From CAVSWN01 sp046728115 (GTDB taxonomy: Bacteria; Acidobacteriota; Vicinamibacteria; Vicinamibacterales; CAVVIG01): a DNA stretch of 6,316 bases. A program made the translations under genes and the position numbers. The stretch lies in NCBI GenBank assembly GCA_046728115.1, contig JBKPDW010000050.1, forward strand, positions 1 through 6,316. The letters are read 5' to 3'. Shown here piece by piece: positions 1 through 6,300 of this stretch. The notes beneath the pieces are model-generated. The model made no database searches, had not been told where the DNA came from, and saw only the letters and a list, made by a program, of their open reading frames with translations. The first letter of the stretch is position 1; the number at the start of each line of letters is the position of its first letter.

Positions 1-995
1 AGTGGGACGGGTTTCGCGCGATCGTGTTTCGTGACGCGACCGACGTCTATATCCAGAGCCGCGACCTTCGGCCCCTGGATCGGTACTTTCCAGAGCTGCA
101 CGACGCGCTCCTGCAACAGCTGCCGCCTGAATGCGTCGTCGACGGCGAAATCGTCATCGTCACGGCGCAGGGTCTGGATTTCGACGCGCTTCAATTGCGG
201 CTGCACCCGGCGGCATCCCGCGTGACCAGGCTGGCGAAGGAAACGCCGGCGTCCTTCGTCGCCTTCGACCTGCTCGCCCTCGACGGCCGCGACGTCTGCC
301 CGGAGCCGCAGGCAAGACGCCGAGCGTTGCTGGAGCAGTTGCTCGGCTCGGTCACGCCACCGATCCACCTGACGCCGGTGACCCGCGACGTGGCCGTCGC
401 CGCCGACTGGCTCGCCCGCTTCGAAGGCGCGGGTCTCGACGGCGTCATCGCAAAACCGGAGGATGGCATCTACGAGCCCGGCAAGCGCGCCATGATCAAA
501 GTGAAGCACGCGCGAACGGCCGACTGCGTCGTTGCGGGATTTCGCTGGCACAAGGCGGGAAAGGACACGCTGATCGGTTCGCTGCTGCTCGGCTTGTTCG
601 ACGCCAAGGGCACGCTGCATCATGTGGGCGTCACGTCGTCGTTCACCATGGCCATGCGAAAGGAGCTGGTGCACGAACTGACGCCGCTCCGCGACCGCGC
701 GCTCGAGAATCATCCGTGGCGCCACTGGGCAGAGGCGGAGGCCGGCGGCGCACGAATGCCTGGCGGTGGCAGCCGGTGGAGCGCAGGCAAGGATCTCTCG
801 TGGGAGCCGCTGCGCGTCGAGCGTGTCTGCGAGGTCAAGTACGACCACATGCAGGGCGATCGGTTTCGCCACGCGGCCGTGTTCCAGCGCTGGCGTCTGG
901 ACAAACGGCCGGCTGACTGCCGCTATGATCAGCTCGACGTCACGACTCCGTACGAGCTCCAGAAGGTCTTCGGCGCGGGCGGTGCGGATCGGTGA
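1..995 (+). CDS. ligC: ATP-dependent DNA ligase, LigC type (5' end cut by window)
   Basis: This enzyme seals nicks in duplex DNA through a lysine-AMP intermediate. The reading frame is open from base 3 and begins WDGFRAIVFRD. Bases 1-2 (AG) fit the end of an AAG codon, so the adenylated lysine of motif I (KxDG) probably sits exactly on the window edge and the N-terminus is missing. Visible motifs are SRDL near 57-68, DGEIV near 141, motif III FVAFDLLALDG at 255-287, motif IV DGVIAK at 438-455, motif V MIKVKH at 492-509, and the motif VI region FQRWRLDK at 882-905 in the C-terminal OB domain. The GTG at 24 is an internal valine, not a start. The C-terminus (YELQKVFGAG) ends where LigC proteins usually do. 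There is no fused polymerase or nuclease domain; the polymerase is a separate, convergent gene. A LigD-derived ligase domain is the main alternative, but the stand-alone layout favours LigC. Confidence 0.93.
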   Translation, partial: WDGFRAIVFRDATDVYIQSRDLRPLDRYFPELHDALLQQLPPECVVDGEIVIVTAQGLDFDALQLRLHPAASRVTRLAKETPASFVAFDLLALDGRDVCPEPQARRRALLEQLLGSVTPPIHLTPVTRDVAVAADWLARFEGAGLDGVIAKPEDGIYEPGKRAMIKVKHARTADCVVAGFRWHKAGKDTLIGSLLLGLFDAKGTLHHVGVTSSFTMAMRKELVHELTPLRDRALENHPWRHWAEAEAGGARMPGGGSRWSAGKDLSWEPLRVERVCEVKYDHMQGDRFRHAAVFQRWRLDKRPADCRYDQLDVTTPYELQKVFGAGGADR

Positions 996-2283
996 CGCCT
1001 TCGCCCTTCGAGTCGCGATGCTCGCTCGAGGCCGGCCACCCTGACGGCGCATCGTCGGGGTCCAACGCCTCCTGCTGAGGCCGCCGATCTTCCGGCACGT
1101 GTTGCAGGTTCACACGCACGCGCGTCCACGTGTGAAACCGGCCGCGCATCGCATCCACGAGCACGTCGGCGGGGTGCAGGTGCGTCGCGGCCTCCGGGTG
1201 ACGCGCCTTCCACCGTTCGAGCCCGGCGAGCGCGTCCGCTTTTTTCTGGGCGCGGCCGATTTCAATCAGCGGACGGCTTGGCGTCCGCCGTCGCGACGGC
1301 TGCACACGCGCCGGCTCGCCAGGCTGTTTACGGTAGTGCGGCGGCCACGGCGCATCGCCCAGGCCTTCGCGTTCCTGCTGCGCCGAGAGCTCGAGCAGGC
1401 GCTCGAGCGAGCACGGTTCCGTGTCGATCGCCGCATGACGATCGCCGATCGCGACGAATCGCGACGGCATCGTCGTGAGCGTGAAATCGCGTGGATCGCA
1501 CTGGTCGATCTCATCCCAGTCGAGCGGCGCCGACACCCGGGCATCAACGGTCGGCCGGACCGAGTACGCGCCCGCAATCGTTCGATCCTTCGCGTTCTGG
1601 TTGTAGTCGAGAAACACGCCGTGGCGCTCTTCTTTCCACCACTTGCTCGTGGCCAGTGCCGGAGCGCGCCGCTCCACTTCGCGCGCGAAGGCGAGCGCCG
1701 CATGGCGCACCTCCGGAAATGTCCAGCGCCGTTCGATGCGAACGTAGACGTGCATGCCGCGCGATCCCGACGTTTTTGGCCAGCCGACGAGCCCGAGATC
1801 GCCAAGCGTCGCGCGGACTACCTGTGCGACCTGGCGGATCTGCGTCCACGCGACGCCAGGAACCGGATCGAGATCGACGCGAAGCTCGTCGGGATGATCG
1901 AGGTCGTCTGCGCGAATCGGATGCGGGTGCAGCTCGAGGCAGGCCAGATTCGCCATCCATGCCAGCGTGGCGGCGTCGTGCGGCACGACCTCCTCGGCCG
2001 TGCGGCCCGATGGAAAACTGAGCCTCACGACGTCGACCCAGGAAGGGCGCGATTCGGGCGCGCGCTTCTGATAGAAGAAATCGCCGTCCGTGCCGTTGGG
2101 GTAGCGAACCAGGACGTTCGGACGTCCGCCCGCACCGCGCAGCGCACCATCCGACACCGCGAGGTAGTAGTTCACCAGGTCGAGCTTCGTGTGGCCCGCA
2201 TGCGGGAACAAGATCTTCCGCGGGTTCGAGATCTCCACCTCGCGTCCCGCAACCGTGAGCATTTCATGTTCGATGCGAGCCAT
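940..2283 (-). CDS. Stand-alone LigD-type DNA polymerase/primase (Prim-Pol)
   Basis: This is a polymerase of the archaeo-eukaryotic primase superfamily, homologous to the LigD polymerase domain. The family adds nucleotides at gaps and broken ends, often preferring ribonucleotides. From the ATG at 2281-2283 the product is 447 residues. It shows ISNPRKILFP at 18-27, catalytic DLD at 137-139 (in VDLDP), SGSRGMHVYV around 172-181 with the conserved His at 178, and the third catalytic Asp in FLDYNQN at 226. With this start, the aspartate positions nearly match those I recall for M. tuberculosis LigD (137, 139, 227). A GTG at 2326-2328 and an ATG at 2260-2262 are other possible starts; none has a clear Shine-Dalgarno. 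After NLQHVPEDRRPQQE, where relatives usually end within about ten residues, a basic tail of about 30 residues follows, coded partly across the ligase 3' end. No ligase or nuclease domain is fused to it. Confidence 0.93.
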   Translation of the reverse strand: MARIEHEMLTVAGREVEISNPRKILFPHAGHTKLDLVNYYLAVSDGALRGAGGRPNVLVRYPNGTDGDFFYQKRAPESRPSWVDVVRLSFPSGRTAEEVVPHDAATLAWMANLACLELHPHPIRADDLDHPDELRVDLDPVPGVAWTQIRQVAQVVRATLGDLGLVGWPKTSGSRGMHVYVRIERRWTFPEVRHAALAFAREVERRAPALATSKWWKEERHGVFLDYNQNAKDRTIAGAYSVRPTVDARVSAPLDWDEIDQCDPRDFTLTTMPSRFVAIGDRHAAIDTEPCSLERLLELSAQQEREGLGDAPWPPHYRKQPGEPARVQPSRRRTPSRPLIEIGRAQKKADALAGLERWKARHPEAATHLHPADVLVDAMRGRFHTWTRVRVNLQHVPEDRRPQQEALDPDDAPSGWPASSEHRDSKGEGVTDPHRPRRRPSGARTES

Positions 2284-2411
2284 TTCAGAATCGTTGCATC
2301 TAGATCTGCCACGAAAACTCCAAAACACGAAGAGGATGTTTCAGCGCATGTGTTCGGAGTCCCAGCAGAGGCCACAGGGCACGACGGGAAAGACGAAGTT
2401 TTGATTTTGCA
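2284..2411. promoter_or_regulatory. Divergent spacer between Prim-Pol and exonuclease genes
   Basis: These 128 bases separate the starts of two divergent repair genes, so both promoters are expected here. I see no convincing -35/-10 pair on either strand and no strong Shine-Dalgarno before either start. On the + strand the text is a loose mixture of CCACGAA, CACGAAG, CCACAGG and GACGAAG words. This resembles decayed copies of the CACGAAG/CACAGAG-type dispersed intergenic repeats I recall from some environmental bacteria; that likeness is an inference. Confidence 0.4.
2317..2360. repeat. Imperfect inverted repeat in divergent spacer
   Basis: The left arm ACTCCAAAACAC (2317-2328) pairs with the right arm GTGTTCGGAGT (2350-2360). 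Five base pairs form at each end of the stem around a small internal bulge, with a 21-base loop. It lies between two divergent starts, so it could be an operator or an RNA hairpin. It could equally be the folded form of a degenerate dispersed repeat. The arms are seen directly; any function is a guess. Confidence 0.35.
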
Positions 2412-3284
2412 ATGCGTTCGAAGCAAAAGAAGTACGATTTGCCTGTGGAGATCCACCTCGTCGACGGCACGTACGAGCTTTTCCGCCATTTTCATGCCGT
2501 GCCTTCCTCGCGCGACGCGGACGGCCACGAGGTCGGCGCAGTTCGCGCCGTCGTTGGCTCGGTCCTCGCGATGATCACGAGCGGCGCAACGCACGTCGCA
2601 GTCGCGACCGATCACATCATCGAGTCGTTTCGCAATCGTCTCTGGGCAGATTACAAGACCGGAGCGGGCGTCGAACCAAACCTGCGCGCACAATTCACTC
2701 CCCTCGAGGAAGCGCTCGCTGCTGCAGGCATCGTCGTGTGGCCGATGGTGGAGTTCGAGGCGGATGATGCGCTCGCAGCCGCTGCGGAGGCGGCGGCGCG
2801 TGATCCGCGTGTCGATCGCGTCATCATCTGCACCCCAGACAAGGATCTCGCGCAGTGTGTCCGCGGTACGCGCGTGGTCCAGATGAATCGCCGCACGCGG
2901 ACTATCCGCGACGAGGCCGGCGTGATCGCGAAGTTCGGTGTGCCGCCCGCCTCAATTCCCGATTACCTCGCTCTGGTCGGCGATGCCGCGGACGGCTATC
3001 CCGGTCTGCCAGGCTGGGGCGCCAAATCGAGCGCCGCGGTGCTCGCCAAGTTCGGTCACCTGGAATCCATTCCAGCCGACTGGCGCGAGTGGCGCGTGAA
3101 CGCATCCAATCCAGGCGCCCTGGCACTCACCCTGACGCGCGAACGCGAACGCGCCTTGCTCTTCCGCGCGCTCGCCACACTGCGTACGGACATCGAGCTG
3201 TTCGAGTCGGTGGACGAACTGCAATGGAAGGGTCCGACGCCGTCCTTCGCAAAGCTCGCGGCACGAATGGATGCCTCATCATGA
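2412..3284 (+). CDS. Stand-alone 5'-3' exonuclease (FEN / PolA-exonuclease type)
   Basis: This structure-specific nuclease of the PolA N-terminal exonuclease/FEN family removes 5' flaps and primer ends using two metal ions. The 290-residue product matches a lone exonuclease domain with no polymerase attached. Visible elements are VDG at 17-19 (first metal Asp 18), ESFRNRLWADYK at 71-82, EFEADDAL at 114-121 (metal-binding Glu/Asp), TPDKDLAQ at 141-148 with Asp 143 and 145, and the helix-hairpin-helix region GDAADGYPGLPGWGAK at 190-205 with Asp 191 and 194. The ATG at 2412 is the first ATG after an in-frame TAG at 2301. It gives a short basic leader (RSKQKK) before the usual family start. GTG at 2445 would place the start just before EIHLVDG and cannot be excluded. 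The gene diverges from the Prim-Pol gene, which suggests gap-processing repair. It could be called a FenA-like enzyme, but I do not assign the name. Confidence 0.92.
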   Translation: MRSKQKKYDLPVEIHLVDGTYELFRHFHAVPSSRDADGHEVGAVRAVVGSVLAMITSGATHVAVATDHIIESFRNRLWADYKTGAGVEPNLRAQFTPLEEALAAAGIVVWPMVEFEADDALAAAAEAAARDPRVDRVIICTPDKDLAQCVRGTRVVQMNRRTRTIRDEAGVIAKFGVPPASIPDYLALVGDAADGYPGLPGWGAKSSAAVLAKFGHLESIPADWREWRVNASNPGALALTLTRERERALLFRALATLRTDIELFESVDELQWKGPTPSFAKLAARMDASS

Positions 3285-3287
3285 GTC

Positions 3288-3315
3288 CCTGGTGCCTGGT
3301 TCTTGGTTCCTGGTC
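3288..3315. repeat. Period-7 tandem repeat, consensus CCTGGTT
   Basis: Four adjoining heptamers start at 3288, 3295, 3302 and 3309. The second is CCTGGTT; the others each differ by one base (G at 3294, T at 3303, C at 3315). The array begins three bases after the exonuclease TGA and lies in the spacer between two convergent genes. It looks like a dispersed intergenic repeat of a type I recall from some Acidobacteriota and deltaproteobacterial genomes. No coding function is likely. Confidence 0.7.
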
Positions 3316-3384
3316 CGTCCGCGAGTCTACCGTCCAGAGTACCGGGTCCTCTGCCGACCCTCCCTCGGCCTAGTGTGCGGTGTA

Positions 3385-3404
3385 GTGGTCCTTCATGTGA
3401 CCAC
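3385..3404. terminator. Short stem-loop spanning the hydrolase stop codon; possible weak terminator
   Basis: GTGGTC (3385-3390) and GACCAC (3399-3404) are perfect 6-base inverted arms around an 8-base loop. The structure lies in the convergent gap and includes the hydrolase stop codon (3393-3395). No T-run follows on either strand, so it is not a classical intrinsic terminator. It is the best hairpin I see for ending transcription from either side. Confidence 0.3.
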
Positions 3405-4376
3405 ATTACGCGTCTTGCTGCTCGACCCTCGAGGCGCTCGGATCGTCGGCGCCAACTCCGTGTTGCGCTGCATGTTGGGGCGCTCGAGATCCGGCTGTCC
3501 GATGTCTTTGAGCGCAATCCGCGCCGGATCTTCCTCGACCGCCGCCGCGCTGAGAAACTGAGCGATCGGGCCGGTCTGCTTCGGCAGGATGTGGCCCTCG
3601 TTCTCCAGGTACGTTAGAAGCAATCGGGGCACGAGCCGCTCGAGCCGCGCGCGCGTCTCTTGTGATCGCAACAACGCGTCCTTGCCGCCAAGGATCACCT
3701 GCACGGGCATCGCCAGCGCGGCGAGCTCCGCATCCGTTCGAATCGGAATTCTCTCCATACGCGGTCGAAAGTGCTGGAAGATCGTCGTCATGAATCTCGT
3801 GGCGGCGTCCGAGTTACCGGAGGGTCCGGCGGCAATCTTCGATGATTTCCGCAGGCCCCATCGTCCCATCGTCAGCAGCACGGCCGCCTTCAGCAGCACC
3901 GTGAGATTCTGGCGCCCGATGCCGGCCGGCGACAGCAGCGACAGCGCGGTAACGTGTTGCGGACGCCGCACCGCGTAGTCCAGTGCGAGCCACGCGCCAA
4001 GCGACACACCGACAATGCTCGCCCGCTCCAGACCGAGACCTTTCCACACATCGTCGAGCCACATGGCGTACGCATCGGACGCGAGCGGAGGCCTCGACGG
4101 AGCGCTCAGCCCAGGCTCGCCGATCAGGTCGACCGCGTACACGCAATACTGCTTCGCCCATTCGATCACATCGCGGAACCACACCGCCGAGTTCGCGCCG
4201 GAGCCGTGAAACAGCACGATCGGCATCAAGCCTGCGTCGCCCGACACGACGACGAACGTGTCGCCCTGACACGTTGGCACGACGACCTCGCGATGAGGCA
4301 CCGGCCATCGGTGAAGAACGCCCTTGTACATCGCTTCGACCGCTTGCCTGCCCCCCTCGCTCTTATAGATGCCCAT
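3393..4376 (-). CDS. Alpha/beta hydrolase
   Basis: This is a probable cytoplasmic serine hydrolase (esterase or lipase-like) of the alpha/beta fold; the substrate cannot be read from sequence. In the 327-residue product the oxyanion-hole motif HGSG is at 57-60, the nucleophile elbow GVSLG at 123-127 (Ser 125), the acid in GGKDALL at Asp 233, and the catalytic His in NEGHILPK at 262. A complete triad is therefore present. There is no signal peptide or clear membrane segment. The ATG at 4374-4376 is supported by GGAG (complement of 4384-4387), seven bases upstream. The start lies inside the 3' end of the helix-turn-helix gene (14-base overlap), which implies translational coupling. After about residue 280 a polar tail of roughly 45 residues extends beyond the core fold; it is rich in Arg, Pro and Ser and I recognise no domain in it. 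MGIYKSEGG and RWPVPH near the N-terminus are features I associate with one particular hydrolase subgroup. Confidence 0.9.
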   Translation of the reverse strand: MGIYKSEGGRQAVEAMYKGVLHRWPVPHREVVVPTCQGDTFVVVSGDAGLMPIVLFHGSGANSAVWFRDVIEWAKQYCVYAVDLIGEPGLSAPSRPPLASDAYAMWLDDVWKGLGLERASIVGVSLGAWLALDYAVRRPQHVTALSLLSPAGIGRQNLTVLLKAAVLLTMGRWGLRKSSKIAAGPSGNSDAATRFMTTIFQHFRPRMERIPIRTDAELAALAMPVQVILGGKDALLRSQETRARLERLVPRLLLTYLENEGHILPKQTGPIAQFLSAAAVEEDPARIALKDIGQPDLERPNMQRNTELAPTIRAPRGSSSKTRNVVT

Positions 4377-4815
4377 GGCCGTTCTCCAGAAGCGCGTTGA
4401 TCAGCCGAAGGAGCTCGCTCGTCAGCTGCGGGTCCGCCGTGATCGTGATCCGCAGCCTGGCTCGCTCTTCGTAGTAAATGCTGTCGACTCGCGGATGGTC
4501 AGGCTCTCCTCGCCTTGTATTCAGCGCCGCCATGATCATCGTGGTGATCCGATGGCTCTCGTCCGGACTGATTGCGTCCACGTCCACGACGCTCGACGCG
4601 ATGACCTGGCGCGTCCGGACCACCGCCGCGTCCGCGGTTTTCGGCGCGCCGGCGAAGGTGTCGAGGTCGGCTTGCGCGATGCGGTATTCCTTTCCGATGC
4701 GTTTGGCTCTCAAACGACCGTCGTGGATGTAGCGACGAACCGTTTTCACGTGCAGGTTCAGGCGTTGGGCCACCTCTTCAACAGTGCAGAACTGATTAGG
4801 CAATACCGCCCTCAT
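4363..4815 (-). CDS. Helix-turn-helix DNA-binding protein, excisionase/MerR-like, with extra C-terminal domain
   Basis: This is a likely small transcription regulator. From the ATG at 4813-4815 it has 150 residues. The N-terminus (about 8-55) reads QFCTVEEVAQRLNLHVKTVR then RYIHDGRLRAKRIGKEYRI, a winged helix-turn-helix of the excisionase/MerR type (HTH_17-like). After a linker, residues 74-150 form a second region with alternating beta-like (SSVVDVDAI, ARLRITITA) and helical (HRITTMIMAALN, LTSELLRLINALLENG) stretches. I cannot name that domain; it may bind a ligand or form dimers. An ATG at 4834-4836 would add seven residues, but a TATAAT box would then lie inside the gene and no Shine-Dalgarno precedes either ATG. 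I prefer the shorter form, perhaps leaderless. The stop overlaps the hydrolase start by 14 bases, so the pair is probably one operon. No integrase or phage gene is near, so an excisionase role is unlikely. Confidence 0.85.
   Translation of the reverse strand: MRAVLPNQFCTVEEVAQRLNLHVKTVRRYIHDGRLRAKRIGKEYRIAQADLDTFAGAPKTADAAVVRTRQVIASSVVDVDAISPDESHRITTMIMAALNTRRGEPDHPRVDSIYYEERARLRITITADPQLTSELLRLINALLENGHGHL
4384..4387 (-). promoter_or_regulatory. Shine-Dalgarno (GGAG) of the alpha/beta hydrolase
   Basis: On the - strand GGAG is followed by seven bases and then the hydrolase ATG. It is embedded in the last codons of the helix-turn-helix gene. It is the clearest ribosome binding site in the window and fixes the hydrolase start despite the gene overlap. 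Confidence 0.65.
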
Positions 4816-4840
4816 ATGGGAAGTATTATACCTCATAATA
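4816..4840 (-). promoter_or_regulatory. Candidate promoter and operator of the helix-turn-helix/hydrolase operon
   Basis: On the - strand a perfect TATAAT (complement of 4825-4830) lies nine bases upstream of the ATG at 4815. Transcription would begin at or next to the AUG, giving a leaderless or nearly leaderless message. The box sits inside an inverted repeat, TATTAT-ACCTC-ATAATA (4824-4840, 6-base arms, 5-base spacer). This is a plausible operator for the helix-turn-helix protein itself. No good -35 hexamer is visible. The surroundings (about 4816-4870) are strikingly AT-rich compared with the rest of the window. Confidence 0.5.
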
Positions 4841-4874
4841 AGTGTTTATGGATTACTTTAGAGAAGAATAGGGG

Positions 4875-6290
4875 CTATTGAGACCAGACCTCGCTTAACG
4901 CCAAACTCGCCGCCGAGTAACCGCACATCCCGTGCACGCCGACCCCGGGTGGCGTCGATGCCGAGCAGATATACAGGCCCCTCACCGGCGTGGCATAGGC
5001 GCGCCACGTGGGCCGCGTGAACAACTGGCTCAGGTCCATGACGCCTGCACCGATGTCGCCGCCAACCATGTTGTGATTGTGTTGTTCGATGTCGGACGGC
5101 CGCGTGACATGCCGCGCCAGCACGCGCGCACCGAAGCCAGGCGCGAATCGTTCGATCTGCGACTCGATGCGCTGCAGCATGTCAACAGGGGACCCGTGCG
5201 GCACATGGCAGTACGCCCACGCAGTGTGACAACCACTTGGTGCACGCGACGGGTCGAACAGCGTCGGCTGGGTGAGAATCATGAACGGCCGCTCTGATAC
5301 GCGGCCTTCCCACGCATCACGTTCGGACTGCGCAATCTCGGCAAACGTTCCGCCGAGGTGTACGGTCGCCGACAATCCGCAATCTGCGTCGCGCCAGGGA
5401 ATGGGGCCGTCCATCGCCCAGTCCACTTTGAACACACCCATGCCGTAGCGATAGCGTTCGAGCTTGCGCCGGTATGAGCGTGGTAACTGATGACCCGCTA
5501 TGCGAAGAAGTGGTCTTGGCGAGAGATCGCACAGGATCGCGCGCACCGGTGGCAGTTCGTCGATGGAATTGACGCGTGTGCCGGTGACGATCTCGCCGCC
5601 GAGCGATGTGAAGTACGAGGCGAGCGCATTCGATATCTGTTGCGCGCCTCCACGCGGCACGGCCCAGCCCGTCGCGTGGGCAAGCGCGCCCAGCACCAGT
5701 CCAAATGCAGCGGTCGGGCGGCGATCGAGTGGGAGCATGCCGTGCGCGGCGATGCCGCCGAGAAGCGCACGAGCGGGCTCGGTCGTGAAAGCCGCTGCAA
5801 CGCGCTCAATGGAGCGAAGCGCCTGCAGCCCGAATCGTGCGGCCGCGACTGGATGTCGCGGCCAGCGCGGCGGCCCGAGGATGGTATCGTCCAGCAACGG
5901 CCAATCGCTGGCCAGACGGCCAACCAGCAGTCGATAGGCACGCTCGTCGGATCCAAGGGCCGCTGCAGTTCGATCGACAGAGCGATAGATCAATGCCGCC
6001 GGATGGTCGTCGAATGGGTGCGCGAGTTGCGCCGGCGGCTCGATCCACTCGAGGCCGTGCTGAGCGAGCGGCAGCGTCTTGAAAAACGGCGACGCGGCAG
6101 CCATCGGATGAACAGCCGAGCAGACGTCATGGACGAATCCAGGCAGCGTCAGCGTGCCTGACCGCGCACCGCCGCCAAACGTCGTCTCCGCTTCGTAAAC
6201 GACGACCCTTCGTCCGGCCTGCGCGATCACAATCGCGGCCGCCAGACCGTTGGGTCCAGACCCCACGACGATGGCGTCGGCGTGGTTCAT
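4875..6290 (-). CDS. FAD-dependent oxidoreductase, CrtI/PYROXD2-like (phytoene desaturase superfamily)
   Basis: This is a flavin amine-oxidase/phytoene-desaturase-type oxidoreductase; the substrate is unknown. From the ATG at 6288-6290 the product has 471 residues. The N-terminus MNHADAIVVGSGPNGLAAA holds the Rossmann dinucleotide motif GSGPNG at 10-15. It continues with VVVYEAE (the Glu at 33 should bind the FAD ribose) and GGGARSG, the second FAD contact typical of this superfamily. The C-terminus GLYICSASTPPGVGVHGMCG (438-457) is the conserved FAD-closing motif. The length is close to that of relatives, which I recall as about 480-530 residues. An ATG at 6300-6302 would add four residues but falls inside a 16-base dyad; neither start has a strong Shine-Dalgarno. 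There is no carotenoid synthesis gene nearby (no crtB-like gene), so a carotenoid role is not supported. The gene is upstream of the helix-turn-helix gene on the same strand, but the AT-rich gap suggests a separate promoter there. Confidence 0.9.
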   Translation of the reverse strand: MNHADAIVVGSGPNGLAAAIVIAQAGRRVVVYEAETTFGGGARSGTLTLPGFVHDVCSAVHPMAAASPFFKTLPLAQHGLEWIEPPAQLAHPFDDHPAALIYRSVDRTAAALGSDERAYRLLVGRLASDWPLLDDTILGPPRWPRHPVAAARFGLQALRSIERVAAAFTTEPARALLGGIAAHGMLPLDRRPTAAFGLVLGALAHATGWAVPRGGAQQISNALASYFTSLGGEIVTGTRVNSIDELPPVRAILCDLSPRPLLRIAGHQLPRSYRRKLERYRYGMGVFKVDWAMDGPIPWRDADCGLSATVHLGGTFAEIAQSERDAWEGRVSERPFMILTQPTLFDPSRAPSGCHTAWAYCHVPHGSPVDMLQRIESQIERFAPGFGARVLARHVTRPSDIEQHNHNMVGGDIGAGVMDLSQLFTRPTWRAYATPVRGLYICSASTPPGVGVHGMCGYSAASLALSEVWSQ

Positions 6291-6300
6291 GGCGCTCAGC

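Noticed and set aside
24..995. GTG at 24 as the ligase start
   Set aside because: The frame is open upstream with the family sequence WDGFRAI, and motif I would be lost; the GTG is an internal valine.
2326..2328. GTG as the start of the Prim-Pol gene
   Set aside because: It adds 15 residues unlike the family, has no Shine-Dalgarno, and lies in the repeat-like spacer; ATG 2281-2283 fits family numbering better.
1099..2574. A 491-codon open frame on the + strand, antisense to the Prim-Pol gene and running into the exonuclease gene
   Set aside because: It is a shadow of GC-rich coding DNA. Its product is Arg-rich with no recognisable motif, while the opposite strand carries complete polymerase catalytic motifs and the exonuclease frame is equally clear.
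4363..4815. Phage or integrative-element excisionase
   Set aside because: The helix-turn-helix type matches excisionases, but no integrase, attachment-site repeats or phage genes are present and the gene is coupled to a hydrolase.
4875..6290. Carotenoid biosynthesis cluster
   Set aside because: The protein belongs to the broad phytoene-desaturase superfamily, but no phytoene synthase or other carotenoid gene is visible in the window.
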